The position numbers and the translations under genes were made by a program. Positions 54,288 to 61,780 of a DNA stretch of 63,952 nt are shown here, one piece after another (positions within the stretch are counted from its first letter, which is position 1; the number at the start of each line of letters is the position of its first letter). The stretch is taken from NCBI GenBank assembly GCA_011390205.1, contig JAABSX010000018.1, forward strand, positions 1 to 63,952. Reading direction: 5' to 3'. The DNA comes from Microscillaceae bacterium (GTDB taxonomy: Bacteria; Bacteroidota; Bacteroidia; Cytophagales; Microscillaceae). A model generated the notes under the pieces. It was not told the origin of the DNA. It saw nothing but the letters and a program-made list of their open reading frames with translations, and searched no databases.

Positions 54288-54842
54288 TCAAAAATCCCAA
54301 GCAATCATATACCAACCTGTGCCATCTTCCTTGATTTCCTCGTGTACTATTTCAAAGCCTACCCGCTGGTGTGCTTTGATAGAGCGTGGGTTTTGTCTCG
54401 ATACATACGTAATTAATAACTCAAACTCAGAAGAATAAACATGCTGAAGCTCCTGGTAAAGCTTGTCAAAAACGCCCAATCCTCTGTATTTCTCAGCCAC
54501 GCATATTTGCCCACAATGCATATACGTATAGTCAGTAATGATTTTGCCTTTGAAGCTTATCTGCTGCATCAGCGAAAACATAGGCTCTAGCACTGGAAAA
54601 TCCATCTCAAAATCTCGAGTCATTGCCAAACAATAGCCCGCCAAATCTCCCTCAGCAGTAGCGATGATGCTCGGCGAAGCTGTATTCATCCGCGCTAAAA
54701 GGCCAAAATTGTGCTCTAAGGTTACAAAACCTTGAGAAGCTTTTTGTGCTTCACTGAGATTTCGGGGAAGATTGGCTTGCTGAAGTGCCAAGACCTGTGC
54801 CAATGCTGCTGTGCTGTTTAGTAAAGAATATTCTATAGACAT
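54288..54842 (-). CDS. GNAT family N-acetyltransferase
   Basis: This 184-residue protein has the GNAT fold. AGYCLAMTR is followed by the acetyl-CoA loop region QICVAEKYRGLGVFDKLYQEL (R/Q-x-x-G-x-G/A type) and the closing YVSRQNPRSIKAHQRVGFEI. The C-terminal tail ends DGTGWYMIAWDF. Acceptor unknown. It has a strong promoter at 54875-54908 and converges on the phosphatase gene. There is no operon partner. Confidence 0.88.
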   Translation of the reverse strand: MSIEYSLLNSTAALAQVLALQQANLPRNLSEAQKASQGFVTLEHNFGLLARMNTASPSIIATAEGDLAGYCLAMTRDFEMDFPVLEPMFSLMQQISFKGKIITDYTYMHCGQICVAEKYRGLGVFDKLYQELQHVYSSEFELLITYVSRQNPRSIKAHQRVGFEIVHEEIKEDGTGWYMIAWDF

Positions 54843-54874
54843 ATTTGTAAGATTTTAGCCATTATATCATTACA

Positions 54875-54908
54875 CAAAGCTAGTTAATTTGCTTGATGCA
54901 GACACAAA
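54875..54908 (-). promoter_or_regulatory. promoter of the GNAT gene
   Basis: On the minus strand, TTTG (54908-54905) and TAGCTTTG (54882-54875) are 22 bases apart. This is the best -33/-7 pair in the window. The start codon lies 32 bases downstream of the -7 element. Confidence 0.65.
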
Positions 54909-55078
54909 GAAGAAGACCATAAAATAAAATCAAGAAAAAGTTTTAATTATCAAATATAAAAAAGTAATTTACTAAAAAATCTTTCACCGTAAGTTTATAC
55001 TTTTTAGTACAAATTTTGATAGGTAATTTATTGTAAATCTCTTACTTAAAAAATTAATCTCATTCACTCACTCACATC

Positions 55079-55489
55079 ATGGAAGAAAAAAATGTAAAAT
55101 CCTACCTAGAGGCACTTGCCGAAGAGCTAAACGGAAACTTCACAGAATATTCAGATGATACTGTCATCCTGACTGTCCCGTTAGAAGATGGGCGTTTTCA
55201 GAGTATTCGTGGGCTTATTGCCGAAAGAGAAGCAGGGCTGATGCTCATATTTACCTCTACTATTTGTCGCTTGCACGAGTTTCCAAATGTAGATTTTAAG
55301 CGGATGTTAGAGCTAAACTATGAGCTTGGCTATTCTAAGATTACCATCACAGATGAAGACTACTTGGAGTTAATGACTTCTATCAAGTACAAATTGGCCA
55401 ATGCCGAAGAGATTCGCTATATGATCACAGAAATAGCCCAAACCGCAGATAAGCTCGAGCTTGAGATTACAGGAGAGGATATACACTGA
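55079..55489 (+). CDS. YbjN/CesT-fold small protein
   Basis: This 136-residue acidic protein has the alternating pattern of the YbjN (type III secretion chaperone-like) fold. VKSYLEALAEELNG is followed by strands VILTVPLEDGRFQSI and GLMLIFTSTICRL, then helix VDFKRMLELNYELGYSKI and a long C-terminal helix. There is no signal or membrane segment. It is followed 45 bases later by a secreted protein gene. Function unknown; protein binding is inferred from the fold. Confidence 0.65.
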   Translation: MEEKNVKSYLEALAEELNGNFTEYSDDTVILTVPLEDGRFQSIRGLIAEREAGLMLIFTSTICRLHEFPNVDFKRMLELNYELGYSKITITDEDYLELMTSIKYKLANAEEIRYMITEIAQTADKLELEITGEDIH

Positions 55490-55534
55490 TGATGAGATAC
55501 TTGCAAATTTGTTGAATTCATTTTTTAAAGATAA

Positions 55535-56584
55535 ATGCGGATACTGCTACTCATCATTTGTAGTCTAACCCTCAGTGCCAAGCTGTGGGGGCAGCCTTCT
55601 TATGCACCCCTGCTTCAAGGTACTTGGGATGGTGATTGGGTGGAGAGCTCAGGGTTTTTGTTTACTTTTAGGCTAGATTTAGATACATTGCCTGATAAAA
55701 ACATAGAAGGTAAAATCTACTGGCTTTTGGTCAAACATCCCGCTGATAGATTAGACTACAAAGACAAAATAGGAAAGCGTGCCACAGAATTTGTAAGAGG
55801 AAAAATAAACATCAATAAAGTATTCTTAGAAGGCTATCAAAGACAAGACCCTCACCAGATTATAAGTCTGGATAAATATAACTTGGTCTTAGACTGTAGC
55901 AAACAAACCTTAGAAGGTGAAAGCTATGAAGGTGGAACTTGGGCGGGGAGATTCTTTGCACTCAGAAGGGCCTCACTTGATACTGCAGCTTGTCATTTGC
56001 AAGAACAATCTATTCATTATTGTCATACACTTTTGTTAAATACAGATGCCTATCCTAGTGCCGCAGATAGAGCTATTTATTATCAATGGATACAAAGCTA
56101 TTTGGATTGTAAGGGCATGGGCTTAGTCTATTTTCATCTGGCAGAGTGGAGTTTTGAGATGACCAAAGATAAGACTCAAGCTGCGGATACAGGGGAAAAA
56201 TCGAGTGATAGTGTTGGCTTGCTTGCTTTGTTTGATTTTCAAGAAGCTTGGAATCGGCATATATTTGCCAGAAGAATGTCTGTAGCTCGGCAATTAATAA
56301 GTATACCTTTTCAGATAAAAGATGCTGCATTGCAAGATGATTTATGGCTTCTTGCCGAAGAGAAGTCTAACCAATTATTTCTAACAAAATACCCTAATTT
56401 TAGGCTGTCTTTGCTTCCTCTCATCCAGCAAATTATAAAGCTACAGTGCAAACAAAATCAAAAGCCCAACTTTTGGCGAATGCTCCAAGAGGAGCTGTCT
56501 TCTACCCAAAAGCTAGACTTTCAGAATGAGTCAATGCGTATAAAAAAACAAAGACTCTATTTAGATTTTTTAAGAAATCCTTAA
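55535..56584 (+). CDS. secreted protein of unknown function
   Basis: This 349-residue protein has a signal peptide (about 1-19, MRILLLIICSLTLSAKLWGQ). The N-terminal part (about 28-145) is beta-rich (LLQGTWDGDWVESSGFLFTF, GGTWAGRFFALRR), resembling lipocalin-like DUF families. The C-terminal half is helical with conserved Trp and Leu. No catalytic motif was recognised. It lies directly downstream of the YbjN-like gene and converges on the TerB-like gene, 14 bases apart. Confidence 0.72.
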   Translation: MRILLLIICSLTLSAKLWGQPSYAPLLQGTWDGDWVESSGFLFTFRLDLDTLPDKNIEGKIYWLLVKHPADRLDYKDKIGKRATEFVRGKININKVFLEGYQRQDPHQIISLDKYNLVLDCSKQTLEGESYEGGTWAGRFFALRRASLDTAACHLQEQSIHYCHTLLLNTDAYPSAADRAIYYQWIQSYLDCKGMGLVYFHLAEWSFEMTKDKTQAADTGEKSSDSVGLLALFDFQEAWNRHIFARRMSVARQLISIPFQIKDAALQDDLWLLAEEKSNQLFLTKYPNFRLSLLPLIQQIIKLQCKQNQKPNFWRMLQEELSSTQKLDFQNESMRIKKQRLYLDFLRNP

Positions 56585-56598
56585 ATGAGGGCTGATTT

Positions 56599-57507
56599 TT
56601 ATTTTTTAGGCTGCATAAAAGCCCCCAAGATAGCACCTAAGTTTGCTTGACCTGCACCACCCCCGATGATGTCCATGAGGTTACCCATGCCCTTGCCTTG
56701 TGCTGTAGAGTTCACTACATTGTTGAGTACGTTATTGATAGTGGCTTTGCCTGCATCACTGTTCAAAAATCCTGTAACCATTTGCCCAAGACCGTTGCTT
56801 GCTTCGGCTTTGCCATCTTTGGCAGTGGAGGCAGTAGCATTGGTAAAAGCTGCGCCTATAAAACCACCGATTTTATCACCTAGAGAACCCTCAGTGGTTT
56901 TGGTGTTGGCAGTTACATAGTTTTGTAAAAAGAAGAAAGCTGCACTTGTGAGCTGAGAGCTGACTGTAGAGCCTGAGGTGAAGTTATCAACAGGGATGCC
57001 CATTTGCTTGAAAGTAGCAGTAAGCCCGAGGCTGTCCAAGAAATTCGTTTTTGCTGCTTTGATTTCTCCTTTTTCATTTACTTCGGGAGTACCACTTTCT
57101 TTGGCAGCTTCTTTATTGGCAGCAGTTACGTATTGCTGTAGGGCTTTGTATTGCTCCTCACTAACACCTACCATTTTATTGACTTCAGCAATGACAGCCA
57201 TCTCATTTGGCCCGAGAGAGCCATCTTTGAGTGCAAGGTTGAGCAAATCTGTAACCAAGGCAAATTTTAGATTATTGTCCTTAAACTTTTCCAAGTGGCT
57301 TGTCAGATCAGTTTCTTGGGTATTGGTAAGGGCAGTGGTTACGGTTTTTTTAGATGCCTCAGAGAGGTTGGCAGCCGTGGACATTTGGTCCATAAAGGCA
57401 ATTTCTTCGGGCGTATTTTCTTTGTTGGCTGTAGATACTGCAGCCATGATGACCAAATAGGAAGTACGGATGTCTTCACTTTGGCTTAGGAAAGTATTTT
57501 GATTCAT
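56599..57507 (-). CDS. TerB-like domain protein with Gly/Ala/Asn-rich tail
   Basis: This 302-residue protein has a helical N-terminal part (about 1-130). The pattern SYLVIMAAVSTANKENTPEEIAFM and LLNLALKDGSLGPNEMAVI resembles the TerB (tellurite-resistance/acidic metal-binding) fold with two helical repeats. The remainder (about 170-302) is Gly/Asn/Ala-rich with GGFIGAAFTNAT, MGNLMDIIGGGAG and LGAILGAFMQPK, low in charge and possibly membrane-active or aggregating. There is no signal peptide. No ter operon neighbours exist; the assignment is moderate. Confidence 0.65.
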   Translation of the reverse strand: MNQNTFLSQSEDIRTSYLVIMAAVSTANKENTPEEIAFMDQMSTAANLSEASKKTVTTALTNTQETDLTSHLEKFKDNNLKFALVTDLLNLALKDGSLGPNEMAVIAEVNKMVGVSEEQYKALQQYVTAANKEAAKESGTPEVNEKGEIKAAKTNFLDSLGLTATFKQMGIPVDNFTSGSTVSSQLTSAAFFFLQNYVTANTKTTEGSLGDKIGGFIGAAFTNATASTAKDGKAEASNGLGQMVTGFLNSDAGKATINNVLNNVVNSTAQGKGMGNLMDIIGGGAGQANLGAILGAFMQPKK

Positions 57508-57581
57508 CTTGATGTAGATTTATTAAAAAAAAGTAAAAATGGCGGATAGGTATTTTTTCTATTTAAAAATATTTTTTTAAA

Positions 57582-57611
57582 ATGCCTCATCCCATTGCTA
57601 GGATAAGGCAT
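57582..57611 (-). terminator. hairpin downstream of the Kbp-like gene
   Basis: ATGCCT-C-ATCC pairs with GGAT-A-AGGCAT (one mismatch) around an 8-base loop, 64 bases after the Kbp-like stop. The T run on the minus strand is weak. Confidence 0.5.
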
Positions 57612-57674
57612 CAGAAGCACAAGCCGTTAGAAGCCATCAGGATGACTTTTGACTTGGATAAAATAGGTGCGTGA

Positions 57675-58118
57675 TTATTTCTCAGGGATGGTAAGCTCCC
57701 AGCCCACATAGATTACGTTCGGGTCATATTTATAATCCTTCCATACCTCTTTGTTTGCTTCAAATATTTTCATGTATTTGCTGCCATCTCCATAAAATTT
57801 TTCTGAAAGCCCCCAGAGGGTATCTCCAGATTTGACGGTATAGACCACCTCACCTGAGCTTGTTTTTTTGGCACCTTCTATGAGTGTTTCAGCTACTTTG
57901 ATGCCATCTCTAATTTTCTTTACGCCTGGTGCTACTTTGGCAACCTCGATGGCTTTTGATTTGGCATCGGCATTGGCTGCTTCACCACGGAGCGTAACCA
58001 CTCCATCTTCGGCTTCTACACTTAGCCCTGAGATGCTTACTTTAGAAGCGATGGCTTTTTTTACACTTTCAGCAAGTTTTTCTGCTGATTCTTCGTTGGC
58101 AAAATCAAGTATTCCCAT
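57675..58118 (-). CDS. BON-LysM protein, Kbp/YgaU-like
   Basis: This 147-residue protein has a BON domain (about 20-75, VEAEDGVVTLRGEAANADA) followed by LysM (about 90-145, YTVKSGDTLWGLSEKFYGDG ... WELTIPEK). The order and length are the same as E. coli Kbp/YgaU, a cytoplasmic potassium-binding stress protein. There is no signal peptide, which fits that role better than peptidoglycan binding. The longest frame starts at 58154; ATG at 58118 (MGILDFANEES) is preferred, because a promoter element overlaps the longer start. Confidence 0.9.
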   Translation of the reverse strand: MGILDFANEESAEKLAESVKKAIASKVSISGLSVEAEDGVVTLRGEAANADAKSKAIEVAKVAPGVKKIRDGIKVAETLIEGAKKTSSGEVVYTVKSGDTLWGLSEKFYGDGSKYMKIFEANKEVWKDYKYDPNVIYVGWELTIPEK

Positions 58119-58151
58119 GATTGTAATTTTTATAAGGTTATGTGAATCACA

Positions 58152-58181
58152 CAAAGCTAAAAAGATTTTAGAAATTGCAAA
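58152..58181 (-). promoter_or_regulatory. promoter of the Kbp-like gene
   Basis: On the minus strand, TTTG (58181-58178) and TAGCTTTG (58159-58152) are 18 bases apart. The element lies over the upstream alternative start and so supports the start at 58118. Confidence 0.55.
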
Positions 58182-58244
58182 GCCTTTTGAGCTAAAAATT
58201 TTGGCTAATTTATCACATGATTAGGCAATCTAGGTTTTAGGATT

Positions 58245-58252
58245 TAATTTTG
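58245..58252 (+). promoter_or_regulatory. -7 promoter element of the mannosyltransferase gene
   Basis: TAATTTTG matches TAnnTTTG, 41 bases before the start codon. No clear -33 element. Confidence 0.4.
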
Positions 58253-58293
58253 TAGGCTATGTATGTGTGTAATTTTTTAATTATCTTAGATTC

Positions 58294-59058
58294 ATGCCCA
58301 AAACTCTTGTGATTATTCCTACCTATAACGAGGTTGAAAATATCGAGGCGATTATTCGGAGTATTTTTTCATTAGAGACCCTGTTTGAGGTCTTGATAGT
58401 AGATGATTCATCTCCTGATGGCACGGCAGGCATCGTCAAAAGCTTGCAAGAGGAGTTTAAGGGGCAGCTATGGATTCAAGAACGCAAAGGCAAACTAGGA
58501 CTAGGCACAGCATATATTCACGGTTTTAAGTATGCTTTGGAGCAGGGCTACGAGTTTATTTTTGAGATGGATGCTGATTTTTCACACAATCCTGCTGATT
58601 TAGAAAAGCTATACCATGCTTGCCGAGTAGAGGGCTATGATATGTCAATAGGCTCTAGATACATTCAAGGAGTCAATGTGGTAAACTGGCCTATGAAGCG
58701 GGTACTGATGTCTTTTTTTGCAAGTAAATACGTGCAGTTTATTACAGGGATGCCCATACAAGATGCTACAGCAGGTTTCAAATGCTACAGAGCCACAGTC
58801 TTAAAAACCATTCACCTAGATAAAATTCGGTTTGTGGGTTATGCTTTTCAAATAGAAATGAAGTTTTTGACTTGGAAGTATGGCTTCAAAATCAAAGAAG
58901 TGCCTATTATCTTCACAGACAGAGAAAAAGGGAAATCCAAGATGTCGACCAAGATATTTAGAGAGGCGTTTTTGGGTGTAATCCAGATGAAGATACAGAG
59001 TTTTTTTCAGTCTTTTAATCAAAAACAAGCAAGTGCATCTTCAGTGCTTCCCCAATGA
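58294..59058 (+). CDS. polyprenol-phosphate mannosyltransferase (DPM1-like GT2)
   Basis: This 254-residue GT2 enzyme makes polyprenyl-phosphate mannose (or a related hexose) from GDP-sugar, the donor for periplasmic GT-C transferases. Motifs are VIIPTYNEVENIEAII, VLIVDDSSPDGTAGIV, RKGKLGLGTAYIHG, the DxD FEMDADFSHNP, and DATAGFKCYRATVL plus FTDREKGKSKMS. It is soluble, with no C-terminal membrane segment, as in short DPM1 forms. The ArnT-like GT39 at 39544-41124 is a plausible user of the product. It converges on the LolC/E-like gene, 9 bases apart. Confidence 0.92.
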   Translation: MPKTLVIIPTYNEVENIEAIIRSIFSLETLFEVLIVDDSSPDGTAGIVKSLQEEFKGQLWIQERKGKLGLGTAYIHGFKYALEQGYEFIFEMDADFSHNPADLEKLYHACRVEGYDMSIGSRYIQGVNVVNWPMKRVLMSFFASKYVQFITGMPIQDATAGFKCYRATVLKTIHLDKIRFVGYAFQIEMKFLTWKYGFKIKEVPIIFTDREKGKSKMSTKIFREAFLGVIQMKIQSFFQSFNQKQASASSVLPQ

Positions 59059-59067
59059 GTCGGTGTT

Positions 59068-60288
59068 TTAATCAAACTTAATGGCAGTTACGGGTTTGAT
59101 GCGTGTGATGATAAAAGTAGGCAAAAGCAAAACAACAGCAATGACCCCAAGCGTAAGCAGGTTCATAAACAGTATCATTGTCCAGTTCCAGTCTATAGGC
59201 ACACTGCTCATGTAATAGTTCTCAGGGTCAAGCGGAATAATTTTGAAGTAATATTGCAGCATACAAAAGCCCAAGCCTATCAAGTTACCCAGCCCCATGC
59301 CCTTGGCAGTCAGTAGAAGTCCTTTGTAGATAAATATCTTTCTGATTTGCCAGTTGGTAGCTCCAAGTGCTTTCAAAATGCCCACCATCTGCACTCGTTC
59401 CATAATCATAATCAAGAGGATAGACACCATATTGAAGCCCGCCACGATGAGGATAAGTGTCAAGAAAATACCCACATTTTTGCCCAGTAGCTTTAGCCAG
59501 TCAAAGATATCTAGGTGCCGATCTGTAATCACTTCCAGACGCATATCATAGCGCATGGCATTTAAAAGCTCAGGAACAGCTTCAGACTCTAGTTTTTCAA
59601 AATCTTTTGCCCAGACCTCATAGCCCCCTGCCAGGGTATCTGCCCAATCATTGATGCGCCTGACCAGCCCGATATCACCCAGCACTATGTTATTGTCAAA
59701 CTCCTCCATGCCTGTCTGATAAACCCCCCGAATGTGCAGCTTACGAAGGCGAGGCGGGTCTTGTATAAAAAAAACCACAATGCTATCACCTACAGTGAGT
59801 TTCAGTTTGTCGGCTATTTTTTTGCTGATTAATAAATCATTGCTATATCCTTTATTTGGATATTTGATAAAATCTCCTTTGATTATATTTTTTTGAAACA
59901 GAGATGCGTTATAATCTTTGCCTAAGCCTTTGATGATGACTCCAAGTACTTCTTCATTGGTCTTAAGAATCCCTGCTTTTTGGGCATAGGCATAGAGGTG
60001 CTTTACCTGTGATAAAGCCTGATGATTTTTATAAATCTCAGTATTGATGCTGAGGGGAGTTTCTTCATAAGAGTTGTTCAGGCTGTGCTTAGTGATGTGC
60101 ATATGCCCACTAAAACTAAAAAGCCTTGCCTGTACTTGGCTCTGAAAGCCCTCTAAAATGCCATAAGCCACTAGAATAGTAGCCAGACCCAAAGCAATAC
60201 TTGCTACTGCAATGCGTGTAACTATGGAAGAAAAGGACTTTTTTTGGCTTTGTCCGAGTTTTTTGGCGACAAAATAATAAAAATTCAA
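59068..60288 (-). CDS. LolC/LolE-type ABC transporter permease (FtsX-like)
   Basis: This protein has about 406 residues. One membrane helix (about 25-50, AVASIALGLATILVAYGILEGF) is followed by a periplasmic domain (about 50-260) and three more helices (about 268-292, 316-345, 372-400) within the FtsX domain (MVSILLIMIMERVQMVGILKALGATNWQIRKIF). This layout is that of the lipoprotein-releasing permeases that work with ATPase LolD. No ATPase gene is adjacent. Both candidate starts are TTG. TTG at 60288 (MNFYYFVAKKLGQ, the usual family start) is preferred over 60315, which lies inside a -7 promoter element. Confidence 0.9.
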   Translation of the reverse strand: MNFYYFVAKKLGQSQKKSFSSIVTRIAVASIALGLATILVAYGILEGFQSQVQARLFSFSGHMHITKHSLNNSYEETPLSINTEIYKNHQALSQVKHLYAYAQKAGILKTNEEVLGVIIKGLGKDYNASLFQKNIIKGDFIKYPNKGYSNDLLISKKIADKLKLTVGDSIVVFFIQDPPRLRKLHIRGVYQTGMEEFDNNIVLGDIGLVRRINDWADTLAGGYEVWAKDFEKLESEAVPELLNAMRYDMRLEVITDRHLDIFDWLKLLGKNVGIFLTLILIVAGFNMVSILLIMIMERVQMVGILKALGATNWQIRKIFIYKGLLLTAKGMGLGNLIGLGFCMLQYYFKIIPLDPENYYMSSVPIDWNWTMILFMNLLTLGVIAVVLLLPTFIITRIKPVTAIKFD

Positions 60289-60312
60289 AATATGGGTTTG
60301 TTTTTGGTTTCC

Positions 60313-60320
60313 CAAAAGTA
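60313..60320 (-). promoter_or_regulatory. -7 promoter element of the LolC/E-type permease gene
   Basis: On the minus strand this reads TACTTTTG followed by GG, matching TAnnTTTG, 24 bases before the chosen TTG start. It covers the longer frame's TTG at 60315, so that start cannot be used if this promoter is real. Confidence 0.5.
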
Positions 60321-60404
60321 TAAAAAAGCCCAGACATTTAGAAAATTAAATTATTTTCCTTTGTTTTAGAAAATTATTTTTAACAAAAAGATTCACACAG
60401 AAAC

Positions 60405-61646
60405 ATGAAAAAAATCTACAAACATCTCTCCTGCTTTTTTCTTTTACAAGCTTTGGGGCTTTTCTTTATGAGCTGCAGCCCTAATATTCAGCCCAACACA
60501 CAGACCTCTACAGTACCTAGCCCCCCCGAAATAGCCCCACCAGCCAAAAAAGAAGCCCTCGCTGCCAAGGTAGGGGCAAGACAATTATTTTCTTATCTGC
60601 CTCAGATTCAATCCAAAAAGGTGGCGCTAGTCGTTAATCATACTTCTCTTGTAGAAGGCCAGCATCTTGTAGATACACTCCTCAGCATAGGCATAGACGT
60701 TCAAAAAGTATTTGCACCTGAGCATGGGTTTAGAGGAGACATAGACGCAGGCGAACACCTCAACGATTCTCGTGATAAACGGACAGGGCTGCCCATCATC
60801 TCGCTGTATGGCAAAAATAAAAAACCCACTGCAGAGCAGCTAGAAGGAATCGAAGTCCTCATTTTTGATATTCAAGATGTAGGGGTGAGGTTTTACACTT
60901 ATATCAGCACCATGCACTATGTCATGGAGGCTTGTGCAGAACTGGGCAAAGAGGTCATTATATTAGACAGGCCTAACCCGAATGGAGCTTACATAGATGG
61001 CCCTATGTTAGATGCCGAATTAACCTCTTTTGTGGGGATGCACCCTATCCCGATAGTGCACGGACTGACCGTAGGAGAGCTGGCAAAAATGATTAATGGA
61101 GAGGGCTGGCTCAAGGGAGGAAAAACTTGCCAACTTACCGTAGTGCCTGTCTTGGGTTATGCCCATGAAGCACCTTACGCCCTGCCTGTGGGTCCATCTC
61201 CCAATCTGCCCAATGATTTGTCTGTCGCTTTGTATCCCTCTATTTGCCTTTTTGAAGGTACTCAAATCAGTGTGGGCAGAGGTACAAGGTATCCTTTTCA
61301 GGTCATAGGAGCGCCTTTCTCCAAAATGGGAGATTTTAGCTTTGTACCTGAGAGCATCATAGGAATGTCTAAAAATCCAAAATACCAAGGCCAACGCTGC
61401 TATGGGCTAGACTTTAGAAACTCGGCATTCAAAGCCAAGTTTACTCTCAAATACCTCATAGATTTTTACCAAAAATATCCCCATAAAGAGAAATTCTTTA
61501 ATAGCTATTTTGATACCCTTGTGGGCACGCATACCCTCCAAAAGCAAATCAAGGCAGGGATGAGTGAGCAACAAATCCGCAAGACTTGGCAGCCAAGACT
61601 GACTGAATACAAAAAAATGAGGCAAAAATACCTACTCTACCCTTAA
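60405..61646 (+). CDS. DUF1343/NamZ-like exo-beta-N-acetylmuramidase (GH171), lipoprotein
   Basis: This 413-residue protein has a lipoprotein signal (ALGLFFMSCSPN, Cys at about 24) and a Pro-rich linker. The DUF1343 domain includes VALVVNHTS, FAPEHGFRGDIDAGEHL (catalytic-region Glu), DIQDVGVRFYTYISTMHYVM, ILDRPNPNG and FEGTQISVGRGTRYPF. The family prototype NamZ removes N-acetylmuramic acid from peptidoglycan fragments, so a recycling or cell-wall role in the periplasm or at the outer membrane is likely. It ends before a hairpin with a T run. Confidence 0.93.
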   Translation: MKKIYKHLSCFFLLQALGLFFMSCSPNIQPNTQTSTVPSPPEIAPPAKKEALAAKVGARQLFSYLPQIQSKKVALVVNHTSLVEGQHLVDTLLSIGIDVQKVFAPEHGFRGDIDAGEHLNDSRDKRTGLPIISLYGKNKKPTAEQLEGIEVLIFDIQDVGVRFYTYISTMHYVMEACAELGKEVIILDRPNPNGAYIDGPMLDAELTSFVGMHPIPIVHGLTVGELAKMINGEGWLKGGKTCQLTVVPVLGYAHEAPYALPVGPSPNLPNDLSVALYPSICLFEGTQISVGRGTRYPFQVIGAPFSKMGDFSFVPESIIGMSKNPKYQGQRCYGLDFRNSAFKAKFTLKYLIDFYQKYPHKEKFFNSYFDTLVGTHTLQKQIKAGMSEQQIRKTWQPRLTEYKKMRQKYLLYP

Positions 61647-61670
61647 ATGAATCAAGTTGTCAGTGTTTTG

Positions 61671-61706
61671 TCTTCACAAGGTTTAAAAGGCTTGTGAGGT
61701 CTTTTT
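61671..61706 (+). terminator. terminator after the NamZ-like gene
   Basis: CTTCACAAG (61672-61680) pairs with CTTGTGAGG (61691-61699), followed by five T. Confidence 0.75.
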
Positions 61707-61748
61707 AAATTATTCAAGCCCAGTGAATCAAGTGTTCGAAAAAAAAAT

Positions 61749-61756
61749 TACTTTTG
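61749..61756 (+). promoter_or_regulatory. -7 promoter element of the branched-chain E1 gene
   Basis: TACTTTTG matches TAnnTTTG and is followed by TG, as at other promoters here. It is 24 bases before the start codon. The -33 element is unclear. Confidence 0.5.
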
Positions 61757-61780
61757 TGAGAATACCTAAAATTATAACTT

